Shown here: piece by piece, positions 1-7,413 of the stretch
Layout: every line of letters begins with the position of its first letter
Numbering within the stretch: position 1 is the first letter of the stretch
Assembly (NCBI RefSeq): GCF_010550675.1
Contig: NZ_JAAGOA010000004.1
Coordinates: forward strand, 1-64,000
Length of the DNA: 64,000 nucleotides
Source of the DNA: Phytoactinopolyspora halotolerans
Lineage (GTDB): Bacteria > Actinomycetota > Actinomycetes > Jiangellales > Jiangellaceae
Direction: 5' to 3'
Program-made: the position numbers and the translations under genes
The notes under the pieces: generated by a model
What the model was told of the DNA's origin: nothing
The model's database searches: none
Seen by the model: the letters and a program-made list of their open reading frames with translations, nothing else

Positions 1-460
1 CCAGCCGGGTGAACAACTCCGCCTGCCGAGCCGCCACCGCATGCACCCGCCGGATCGCCACCGCCAGATCATCGTCGTTCAACCCCGCCGCATCCACCTC
101 ACGGCCCTGGGCGAACCCGGCATCCAAGATGTCGAGCACCTCGAACACCGGATGCCCACCACCACCGCCACCGCGCTCGCCGGCCAGGTCCGCATCCTCG
201 GCATCGCCGTGATCGCCCTGGCCGGAACCGCCGTGGTCGGCGCCGTGCTCATCCCAGGCGTCGCCGCGGTCACCCTGGCCGCGGCCGCCCCGGCCACGGT
301 CGCCCCGGCCACGGTCGCCCCGGCCACGGTCGCTCTGGCCGGAGGTTTCCGCGGCCGTGCCCGCGAACCCGTCGGCGCTCCCGGATGCGCGCGAGGCGGA
401 TCTGGCTCCGGCGGCCTCGCCGGAGCCATCGGGGCTGCTGTAGTGACTGGAGTCGAACAT
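1..460 (-). CDS. DUF222 / HNH-endonuclease-type protein, N-terminal part (runs off left edge)
   Basis: An open frame reads leftwards from an ATG at 460-458 and stays open to the window edge, so only the first 153 codons are visible. Residues 1-100 are low-complexity, rich in Gly, Asp, Arg and Ser, with three DRGRG copies (about residues 44-58). From about residue 103 the sequence becomes ordered (HPVFEVLDILDAGF, later DLAVAIRRVHAVAARQAEL), which resembles the start of the DUF222 (13E12-type) domain. In actinobacteria this domain usually precedes a C-terminal HNH nuclease motif, which would lie outside the window. These proteins are abundant and poorly understood; some are linked to mobile DNA. 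The 238-bp gap to the next gene shows no other gene. The frame is convincing because of strong third-position GC; the family call is moderately sure. Confidence 0.72.
   Translation of the reverse strand, partial: MFDSSHYSSPDGSGEAAGARSASRASGSADGFAGTAAETSGQSDRGRGDRGRGDRGRGGRGQGDRGDAWDEHGADHGGSGQGDHGDAEDADLAGERGGGGGGHPVFEVLDILDAGFAQGREVDAAGLNDDDLAVAIRRVHAVAARQAELFTRL
291..335. repeat. 15-bp tandem repeat, three copies
   Basis: The unit CGGCCACGGTCGCCC occurs three times in a row (291-305, 306-320, 321-335, the last with one change). It lies inside the DUF222 reading frame and encodes the DRGRG repeats of its low-complexity N-terminus. The unit is a multiple of three, so copy-number change would not break the frame. 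Confidence 0.85.
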
Positions 461-698
461 GCGTACCAGTGTAGGCGATCTTCCCGCCGACATCTACAGG
501 CATTCGTACGCTGAGAGCAGAAAACGTACACAGGAACAGGAGTATGTAGCTTATTGAGCTCAAGTAAGAGGTGAGTGCACTCCCGTGCGTGGTGTACTTA
601 GGTGTCAGGCGTTCTGAGGTAGTGGGCGGCCAGATGCGTGTTCCACCCCACACCGAAATAGTTGCGCTATGCACATATCTGGGTGTTAACTGAGGAAC

Positions 699-2252
699 GT
701 GCAATCACAGAAGCCTGATACCGACGGCTTCCTCTCGCACAGACAGATCCTGATCGTCCTCGCCGGGCTGATGGCCGGGATGTTTCTCGCCGCGCTCGAC
801 CAGAGCATCGTCGGGGTGGCGCTGCCGCGGATCGTCAGCGAGCTGGGTGGGCTGAATCATCTCTCCTGGGTGGTCACGGTATATCTGCTGACCACCACCG
901 CGTCGACCCCGCTGTGGGGAAAGATCTCCGACCTCTACGGACGGCGTCCAACCTTCCAGGCCGCGATCGTCACGTTCGTCGCCGGATCAACGATCGCTGC
1001 ACTCGCGGACAGCATGGGTGTGCTAATCGCGGGACGCGCCGTGCAAGGTCTGGGTGGCGGCGGTCTGATGGCCCTGGCCCTCGCGATCGTCGGCGACGTG
1101 ATCCCGCCCCGTGAGCGCGGCCGTTACCAGGGCTATTTCGGCGTGGTGTTCGGCTCGGCCAGTGTGGCGGGGCCCTTGCTGGGCGGCTGGTTCACCGACG
1201 GACCGGGCTGGCGCTGGATCTTCTGGATCAACCTTCCGATCGGTGTGGCGGCACTGGTGGTCACGTCGCTGGCGCTGAAGATGCCCAAGGTCAGACGTGA
1301 CCACACGATCGACTACCTCGGAGCTGCCCTGGTGGTGGCCTCGGTCAGCTGCATCCTGCTGTACACCGCGTGGGCCGGCGGCGAATACGGCTGGAGCGAC
1401 CCGTATTCGCTGGGATTGCTGATCGGCGGGGTGCTCATCGCTGCCGTGTTCATCTGGTGGGAGTCCCGGGCGGCCGAGCCGATCATGCCGTTGCGCCTGT
1501 TCCGGAACCGGGTATTCACCCCGGCTGTGCTGTTCACCGTCATCATGGGTGTCGCGATGTTCGGTGGGCTGATCTACATGCCGATCTACATGCAGGTCGT
1601 GCAGGGAATGTCGCCGACGGAGTCCGGCCTCGCCTTGCTGCCCGCGATGGTCGGCATCTTCACCAGCTCGATCGGTTCCGGCCAGTTGATGACCCGCACC
1701 GGTCGGTACAAGGCGTATCCGATCCTCGGCGCCTCGATCACTGCCGTGTCGATGCTGCTGCTGTCCACGTTGGGGACCGACACCCCGTACTGGCAGGTCG
1801 CGCTGTACGTCTTTGTCTTCGGTTTCGGACTCGGCTTCACGCTGCAGGTCCTGGTCACGATCGTGCAGAATTCCGTCGCACGCTCTGACATGGGTGTCGG
1901 TACGTCCAGCGTGGCGTTCTTCCGCTCGATGGGTGGGGCCTTCGGTACGGCCATTTTCGGAGCGGTGCTCAATGCCCGGCTCTCGCACTACTTGCGCGAC
2001 GCCCCAGGGCAGTTGCCCACCGGGGTCGACGAGGCGAACGTGGCGAACAATGTGCAGGCGATTCAGGAGTTGCCGGACGGCCCGCGCGAGGCGATGACGA
2101 CGGCCTGGGTACAGGCACTGAACGACGTGTTTCTCACCGCCTTGCCGTTCCTGGCGGTGGCGTTCATTGCGGCGCTGCTGATCCCGGAGATCCCGCTCGG
2201 CACCCGGAAGGCGGAAACGGCGGCGGACGAGCCCACGACGGTGACGCGGTAA
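699..2252 (+). CDS. MFS drug exporter, DHA2 (EmrB/QacA-like), 14 TM
   Basis: A 517-residue integral membrane protein of the major facilitator superfamily, predicted to export drugs by proton antiport. It starts with FLSHRQILIVLAGLMAGMF and carries the first-helix signature ALDQSIVGVALPRI of DHA2 transporters, followed by motif A as GKISDLYGRRPTF and a motif-C-like GPLLGGWF. About 14 hydrophobic segments are spread over the whole length, as usual for the family. The chosen start is a GTG; GAGGA lies only a few bases upstream, so the start is not certain. It stands alone on this strand and converges with the DUF58 operon with only 8 bp between stops. It could serve as an exporter or resistance gene for the nearby cluster, but that is inference. 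Confidence 0.9.
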   Translation: MQSQKPDTDGFLSHRQILIVLAGLMAGMFLAALDQSIVGVALPRIVSELGGLNHLSWVVTVYLLTTTASTPLWGKISDLYGRRPTFQAAIVTFVAGSTIAALADSMGVLIAGRAVQGLGGGGLMALALAIVGDVIPPRERGRYQGYFGVVFGSASVAGPLLGGWFTDGPGWRWIFWINLPIGVAALVVTSLALKMPKVRRDHTIDYLGAALVVASVSCILLYTAWAGGEYGWSDPYSLGLLIGGVLIAAVFIWWESRAAEPIMPLRLFRNRVFTPAVLFTVIMGVAMFGGLIYMPIYMQVVQGMSPTESGLALLPAMVGIFTSSIGSGQLMTRTGRYKAYPILGASITAVSMLLLSTLGTDTPYWQVALYVFVFGFGLGFTLQVLVTIVQNSVARSDMGVGTSSVAFFRSMGGAFGTAIFGAVLNARLSHYLRDAPGQLPTGVDEANVANNVQAIQELPDGPREAMTTAWVQALNDVFLTALPFLAVAFIAALLIPEIPLGTRKAETAADEPTTVTR

Positions 2253-2260
2253 TGCGCGCC

Positions 2261-2851
2261 TCAGCCGGCTACCAGCAAGGCCAGTAGCGCCAGGAACTGG
2301 CTCGCGGCCTGCACGACGACGAACCTGCGCAACGCCGGCCGCAGTGCGACGTATTCGACGGCGGCGTCCCACGGCGCCAAAGCGGCGAATGCCGCCAGCA
2401 CGTGCGACGCGTGGAAACCCAACACCGCGGGGAGGATCCAGGCGGACAGGTCGGCTCCGGAGAAGACGACGACGCCGGCAGCCAGCGCCAGAAACGCAGT
2501 CGGCGCGTGCGAGTCGGGCCGCATCGCCGCGTATGCCGCGGATGCGAGCAAGACGGCGACCATGAACAGGTGCAGTCCCGCCCAGGCGGCGATGGATCCG
2601 ACCACGATCAGACAGCTCAGCGCGAGCCAGCCGCGCAGTTGCCAGGACGGCAGTGTACGGCTGAGCTGACCCGGTGCCGGACCGGCCCCGGCAGCCCTGG
2701 TGGCCCCGGCAATCCCGGTCTGTGTAGCGGACTCGTTCTGCGGGGTGGGTCCGGCCTGGGTGGCGGGTCCGGCCCGTGTGGTGCGCTGCGGCCGGACCTG
2801 GGGTCGTGGTGTGTCCGCCGAGCCTGCCGGAGGTGTCGGATCTGTCGTCAT
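2261..2851 (-). CDS. Small multi-spanning membrane protein, last gene of DUF58 operon
   Basis: A 196-residue protein whose ATG overlaps the stop of the DUF58 gene (ATGA, 2848-2851), so it is translationally coupled to it. The first ~65 residues are Pro/Thr/Ala-rich and probably cytoplasmic. The rest holds four or five hydrophobic segments (beginning at LALSCLIVVGSIAAW, ending at FLALLALLVAG), which fits an inner-membrane protein. No family is recognised with certainty. The operon context suggests a role alongside the DUF58 and DUF4129 proteins, but no function can be stated. Confidence 0.75.
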   Translation of the reverse strand: MTTDPTPPAGSADTPRPQVRPQRTTRAGPATQAGPTPQNESATQTGIAGATRAAGAGPAPGQLSRTLPSWQLRGWLALSCLIVVGSIAAWAGLHLFMVAVLLASAAYAAMRPDSHAPTAFLALAAGVVVFSGADLSAWILPAVLGFHASHVLAAFAALAPWDAAVEYVALRPALRRFVVVQAASQFLALLALLVAG

Positions 2852-4227
2852 CGGTGGCGGCTCCGGCGTGGGGCTCGGGCCAGGCGGGCGAGTCTGAGAG
2901 CCAACTGGGCTGGGTCGGCTCCGGTGACCGCGACGCCGTTCCCGAGCAACGCGGCCATACGTTCCGCACGCTCTGCCATGACGACCCGCACAGCCAGCGA
3001 CATCGCCCGGTTCCTCGGTTCCAGCCGCAACGGGTCCGGAAGCACGTCCACCGCCAGCACGGGATGCCCGGCCCGGCGCCACCCGACCGCGAGCTCAACC
3101 ATGCTTTCGTCCAGGAAGACCGACGTCACAACGATGATCGCTCCCGGCGGGAACCCTGGGACACGCCGGGCGAGCCGCGTCGTGTCGGCAGCGCCCGGCC
3201 GTCGCGTGTGCCGGGCGAGATGGCTGCGGATCCGGATGAGCTGGCGGCTTCCGCTGGCCGGTCGGACCATGCCGGACGGCATGGAGAGATCGAGCATGCC
3301 GACCCGATCCCCATGGGAGAGGTAGGTGGCCGCGATCGAGGAGACGGTGTCGACGGCGATGTCGATGCTGGTACGCCCGACCGAGTCGCCTTCGCCGTCG
3401 GGGACGACGTCGGCCACGGCCGACCAGGTGGTCACGTCCGCTGCCAGGTCATAGCGGTTGTCCAGGCAGCACATGACGTCGGCGTCGGCGTCCACCAGGG
3501 TCCGCCGCGTGAACAGCTGCTCGTCCGGTCCGGACTGCCGGGACGTCACGCGCCAGTCGACTCTGCGCAGCCGGTCTCCGGGAACGAACGGTGTGATGTC
3601 GTGCAGGTCGGTGCCCTCGCCGGCTCGCCGGGTGCGGTGCGCACCGACCATGCCGGCCGGCCGGGGCGGCAACGGTCCCGAGGGCAGCCGCGCGGTGACC
3701 GCCGGCAGCACCTGCGCGGTGAACGGCGCCGCCTCCACTGGGCCGACGACCCAGAGTCCGTCCGGGCCCGCCACGAGATGATGTGGACGGACGAGCTCGT
3801 GCGTACCCCAGGTGGTGATCGCCATCTCGGTCACGATGTGCCGGTTGTCGTCCGCGGTGGGCGCCTGGACCAGCACCCGTTCCCCGTCACCGTCCTGGAT
3901 CTCCGGCGGCAGCAGCACGGTCACGATCTCGGCGTCCGACGGGGTGATGGTGGTGGCGAGTTTGGCGGCCCGGCCCGCGTCTAGCCGTCTCGGTCCGTTG
4001 ACCTCGACCGACGGCGGCGCGTGCCGGATGGGTGCGGCACCGAACGCCTGCGCGAGCGGGCTGAACCGGCCGCGCGCGAGCAACACGCCGAGCAGCAGCG
4101 GAGCCCCGAGGAGCAGGAGTTCGACGCGGCCGAAGGCGAGCGCCGTGCAGCCCAGGACGACGGGCAACCCCACCGCTCGCGCGTAGGCCGGGGTGGGCCG
4201 CCAGACCTTGCGCCGGGTATAGATCAT
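2848..4227 (-). CDS. DUF58 domain protein
   Basis: A 459-residue protein with two N-terminal membrane segments (about residues 20-52) followed by a soluble part. The DUF58 signature is clear around GTDLHDITPFVPGDRLRR and VDWRVTSR, followed by a von Willebrand A-like stretch beginning VMCCLDNRYDL. DUF58 proteins normally act with a MoxR-type AAA+ ATPase and DUF4129/transglutaminase membrane proteins in a putative chaperone or envelope-linked complex. Here the DUF4129 partner is two genes upstream, but no MoxR gene is in the window. It overlaps both neighbours by 4 bp, so the four genes form one leftward operon. Confidence 0.9.
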   Translation of the reverse strand: MIYTRRKVWRPTPAYARAVGLPVVLGCTALAFGRVELLLLGAPLLLGVLLARGRFSPLAQAFGAAPIRHAPPSVEVNGPRRLDAGRAAKLATTITPSDAEIVTVLLPPEIQDGDGERVLVQAPTADDNRHIVTEMAITTWGTHELVRPHHLVAGPDGLWVVGPVEAAPFTAQVLPAVTARLPSGPLPPRPAGMVGAHRTRRAGEGTDLHDITPFVPGDRLRRVDWRVTSRQSGPDEQLFTRRTLVDADADVMCCLDNRYDLAADVTTWSAVADVVPDGEGDSVGRTSIDIAVDTVSSIAATYLSHGDRVGMLDLSMPSGMVRPASGSRQLIRIRSHLARHTRRPGAADTTRLARRVPGFPPGAIIVVTSVFLDESMVELAVGWRRAGHPVLAVDVLPDPLRLEPRNRAMSLAVRVVMAERAERMAALLGNGVAVTGADPAQLALRLARLARAPRRSRHR

Positions 4228-4772
4228 CGTGCCACCTCGCCTCGTCCGGCGACGCGAGCGGCCGTGCTGGTGACCGCGGAACCGGCGGGTCCGAGGTCGG
4301 AGCGCGCCGCGGCGTCGTCAAGGCGCTCGATCACGCCGATGATCACCTCGATGCTGCGCAGATCCGGATTGAACTCGTCGCTGCCGAGCGCGTCGTGGAC
4401 GTCCTTTCCGAGCAGCTGGACGGCGCGGGGGTCGTCCCAGGCGAGTCCTAGCCTGCGCAGACGGGCGGTGGCCAGTCGACGCAGCCGGTACTGTAACGAC
4501 GGGTCGGGGGTGCGTGCCCGGATCCGTTGCGAGATGCTCGACGTGAGGCGCGCCACCTGATGGGATCCTCCGCCGTGCAGCCGTGGGCCGCGCAGTGGCC
4601 ACGGGAAGTACGAACCTTCCGGCCAGTAGCGTTTGGACCAGATCAGCGCGCCGGCGACAACGACGCCGATCAAGATCGGGCGCCAACCCTGCACACCGAT
4701 GACGAACGCGAACAGTCCGCTTCCGATGCCGGCCAGCGGTGCACCGATGTACCACCGTCGCATCGCGCTCAC
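4224..4772 (-). CDS. Conserved small membrane protein of DUF58/DUF4129 operon
   Basis: A protein of 182 residues if translation starts at the GTG at 4772-4770, which overlaps the stop of the DUF4129 gene (GTGA). A second possible start, ATG at 4763, gives 179 residues and has GGTGAG four bases upstream. Two adjacent hydrophobic segments lie near the N-terminus (IGAPLAGIGSGLFAFVIGV and PILIGVVVAGALIW). The remaining 130 residues are soluble and helical. No named domain is recognised. Its place between DUF4129 and DUF58 in a tightly overlapping operon is the only functional hint. Confidence 0.75.
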   Translation of the reverse strand: MSAMRRWYIGAPLAGIGSGLFAFVIGVQGWRPILIGVVVAGALIWSKRYWPEGSYFPWPLRGPRLHGGGSHQVARLTSSISQRIRARTPDPSLQYRLRRLATARLRRLGLAWDDPRAVQLLGKDVHDALGSDEFNPDLRSIEVIIGVIERLDDAAARSDLGPAGSAVTSTAARVAGRGEVAR

Positions 4773-5626
4773 CGTCCGCCGTCTCGGGTGCGGCTCGACG
4801 GCGCCGGCGGGGCGCCGCCGTCTCGGGTGTCCGGCCCGTCCTGTGCGTCTGGCGCGTCCTGCTGCACGGATTCCGCTGAAACGGGTGCCTGCAGCGTGCC
4901 CAGGATGACGTCGAGCGCGCGACGTGCCGCATCGACGTCGGCGGAGGTGATATCCGGATGGGGGGAGAACCGGGCACGGTGATAGAGCCGGCGCAGCTCG
5001 GCGGTGGCGTCCGGATCGGCGTGGTGCCGCTGGAGCAGATCCTCGGTGAACTCGCTCGGCGTCTGAGAGAGCCGGCGGGGAACCCCCGACGACGCCGCGG
5101 CGCCCTCCAGGGCCAGCCACGCCTCGATGATGGCATCGGTCCCGGTGGTCTCGATCGCTTCCAGGGCCGTGCCCGCGTTCTGCACCGCTGTGCGCAGCTC
5201 GTCGGTGCTGTCCACAGCCTCGTCGACGATGCCACCGGTGATCCGGCTGGTCCGGCGCCGACGGAGGTGCCACGGCAGTCGCCGGGCCACGATCACGGCG
5301 AGGACAACGAGCAGGCCGACCAACACAAGGAGTGCGATGTCCCACGGTATGTCCGGCGCCGCGTCGGTGCCGTCCTCCGGGTCCGTCAACAAGGTGGGCC
5401 GCTGCAGTGACTGGGTCGGTTCTGGGGGATACCGGGCCGAGGTGTCGCGCTCGCCGCTCCACTCCGGAGGATCGATGCTCAACCGTCCCAGCCCGATGAT
5501 CGCGACGACGAGCAGAGCAAGGGCGCCGAATGCCGCCAGCGCAGGAAGGGCAGCGCTGAGCCGCTGCTGGCTTCCGGACTCGTCTCGGTCGTGGTCCGCC
5601 ACCATCTCATCCTGACATAGCGTCAC
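4769..5626 (-). CDS. DUF4129 membrane protein
   Basis: A 285-residue protein, first gene of a leftward operon. It has one membrane segment near residues 27-48, an extracytoplasmic loop rich in Pro/Asp, a second membrane segment around residues 97-113 (IALLVLVGLLVVLAVIV), then a cytoplasmic C-terminal domain. That domain has the DUF4129 pattern: EAWLALEGAAASSGVPRR, TPSEFTEDLL, and ELRRLYHRARFSPH with the conserved Leu-Tyr-x-x-Ala-Arg-Phe-Ser. DUF4129 is often fused or linked to transglutaminase-like and DUF58/MoxR proteins. A later ATG at codon 8 (MVADHDRD) is an alternative start. The long intergenic stretch upstream should hold its promoter. Confidence 0.85.
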   Translation of the reverse strand: MTLCQDEMVADHDRDESGSQQRLSAALPALAAFGALALLVVAIIGLGRLSIDPPEWSGERDTSARYPPEPTQSLQRPTLLTDPEDGTDAAPDIPWDIALLVLVGLLVVLAVIVARRLPWHLRRRRTSRITGGIVDEAVDSTDELRTAVQNAGTALEAIETTGTDAIIEAWLALEGAAASSGVPRRLSQTPSEFTEDLLQRHHADPDATAELRRLYHRARFSPHPDITSADVDAARRALDVILGTLQAPVSAESVQQDAPDAQDGPDTRDGGAPPAPSSRTRDGGR

Positions 5627-6674
5627 CTCGCGGCATCCGTGCTCCGAGGTGGGTCGTTGCCGGACATCGGATGGGCGATGCGTGCGCCCCGTGTACGTGG
5701 AGGAGGCTCTGACGACGTGACGTAGCGGTGAACGGCCGGGTGCGGGAGATACTGGCTATTCTCTTGGCACGGGTGGTTTCCACCGGACTGCATATCAGTG
5801 AATCAGGGTCGACTTGTCCCGGACGTGGCATTCGCGGGGATGAAGTCACGATTACGCTGTGCCGGATATCCGATGCGGAGGAAGAGTCCGTGTCCACGGG
5901 CGATATCCGTGTTCGGGACGAGTGTATGGGCATGGATTATCCATCTATTCGCCACGTCGGGCCCGCCAGGTCTCGCGCACGGCCGCGGAGGACCGCTGCC
6001 CGTTGATGAAACCGTCGTGCGGCAGCAAGGTGTCCCGACCGCGAGTGGTGTCCGATGAATGCCGTGCGCTGGTCGTGGCGGAGTGATGCAAGGTCTTGAC
6101 CCGCGCCCCCTTGACTCCGACTTGCCCATGATCTATCGTCGTGAAACACCAAATTCAAATCGGTTAATCAGCCTTCGAAGGAGGCGCGGCGGAGTTCGGC
6201 GTGTGTGACAATGCGAAAGTCATGCACGCCATCGTTCGTTTTGCTGGCGGGATTCCGTTCACCTCGCATGGGCGTGGCCCGCACATATGAAATATGCGGC
6301 AATCACGTACCAGTGTGTGTCGACAATCGCCCAACTCATTCATGTCGTGCAGAATACGACGCTCTCGTCTGCGGAATCGTCCGCTCGTTCGGTATGGGTA
6401 TGACGACTTCACTCTCCCTGTGACGCCCGCGGGAGAACATGTCTCGCATCCAGTTCACGACGCGAGCACTACCTGACGAGTACACCTGAGGAGTACACCG
6501 AACCGCCATGCTGGCGAGGCTTGTCTGGGCGTAGAGGGACACTCACGACGAACCACATCTGCCGCGCGGCCCGATCAGTCTGCCTGCAGCGAGTGGAAGC
6601 GGCGTGGACGCGTTCCGTGCGGGCCGCGCTCCGAGCGGGAGTGGTTCGTTCCGATACGAAGGCGGAGGCGGGAC
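5627..6674. other. 1-kb gene-poor region between divergent operons
   Basis: No convincing gene is seen between the leftward DUF4129 operon and the rightward ABC operon. The middle part (about 6120-6480) is visibly less GC-rich than its surroundings. Short frames there have mixed third-position composition and poor start contexts. One 28-codon frame at 6201 has GGAG six bases upstream, but nothing supports its expression. A tandem 13-bp repeat lies near the right end. The region probably holds the promoters of both operons and may contain unrecognised small RNA or regulatory DNA. Confidence 0.6.
6474..6499. repeat. Tandem 13-bp direct repeat upstream of ABC operon
   Basis: TGACGAGTACACC (6474-6486) is followed directly by TGAGGAGTACACC (6487-6499), 12 of 13 positions equal. 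Direct repeats of this size, about 175 bp before the first gene, resemble binding sites of response regulators or other activators. No cognate regulator gene is adjacent. Confidence 0.5.
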
Positions 6675-7361
6675 ATGGGGTCGATATCGGTCGACCGGCT
6701 GACCGTTGCCTATGGCAATGCGGTGCCGGTGCTTCGAGACGTCAGTGTGGATGTGCCGGAAGGCCGGATTCTCGCGGTCACCGGTTGGTCCGGTGCAGGA
6801 AAGACGACACTGCTGCGAGCCATGGCGGGGTTGTTGCCACCACGCGAAGGAACGGTGACGGTGGACGGCGCTCCGGCGTGGCCGCGGCAAAGGCGACCTG
6901 GTCGAAGTGTGGTGATCATCCCCCAGGACAACGGACTGCTCACCGCGTTGACCGCGGTGGAGAATATCGAAGCGGTTCTGATCGCGAACCAGATCCGGCC
7001 GGGCGAGGCACGCCGGCTCGCCTTGCACTGGCTCGAACGACTGGGCCTCTCCGCGCAGCGGGATCAGGTCGTGGAAGAGCTCTCCGGCGGTCAACAGCAG
7101 CGCACCGCCATCGCCCGCGGCCTGGCGCTGCAGGGCAGCGTTGTCCTGGCCGACGAGGTGCTGAGCGAACTGGATGCCGCGTCCCGTGGGATGGTGCTCG
7201 AGACTTTCCGCGAAGAGGCGAACCGCGGGGCAGCGGTGATACTGGCCACCCACGACGCGGAGGCAGCGGCGTTCTGTGATGCGGAGCTCCAATTGACCGG
7301 TGGAACCGCACGACCGCGGCGATCATCCACGCGGTTGATCGGAATGGAGATGGTGTCGTGA
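6675..7361 (+). CDS. ABC transporter ATP-binding protein (LolD/MacB-type)
   Basis: A 228-residue cytoplasmic ATPase. Walker A is GWSGAGKTT (about residues 36-44), the Q-loop is IIPQDN, the signature is LSGGQQQR, Walker B is VVLADEVLSELD with the catalytic Glu, and the H-loop is ATHD. Length and motif spacing fit the LolD/MacB/BceA group, which powers FtsX-like permeases. The ATG has GGAGGCGGGAC directly upstream. It is followed 52 bp later by two FtsX-like permeases and a second ATPase. Such systems move lipoproteins, antimicrobial peptides or other amphiphiles, or act in mechanotransmission. The substrate here is unknown. Confidence 0.93.
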   Translation: MGSISVDRLTVAYGNAVPVLRDVSVDVPEGRILAVTGWSGAGKTTLLRAMAGLLPPREGTVTVDGAPAWPRQRRPGRSVVIIPQDNGLLTALTAVENIEAVLIANQIRPGEARRLALHWLERLGLSAQRDQVVEELSGGQQQRTAIARGLALQGSVVLADEVLSELDAASRGMVLETFREEANRGAAVILATHDAEAAAFCDAELQLTGGTARPRRSSTRLIGMEMVS

Positions 7362-7413
7362 TGTCCGGCGGCGCCCGGCCTGCCCGGCAGCGGCATGTGT
7401 AGGACAGCCGTCC

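Noticed and set aside
291-335. Tandem repeats considered as a CRISPR array or phase-variation tract
   Set aside because: The units are contiguous without spacers and lie in a coding frame in multiples of three; no cas genes are present anywhere in the window.
1023-3098. 691-codon open frame on the minus strand across the MFS gene and beyond
   Set aside because: It is antisense to the MFS exporter and DUF58 operon, is Arg/Gly/His-rich and low in complexity, and matches no family. GC-rich codon bias opens such frames.
5664-5674. ACATCGGATGG, one mismatch from the fucose operator
   Set aside because: Not a perfect palindrome, not near a sugar gene and expected by chance at this length.
6205-6423. 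72-residue Cys-containing frame in the gene-poor region
   Set aside because: Mixed third-position composition, no good ribosome binding site at the proper distance and no signal or precursor-peptide features, so it is not called as a gene or RiPP precursor.
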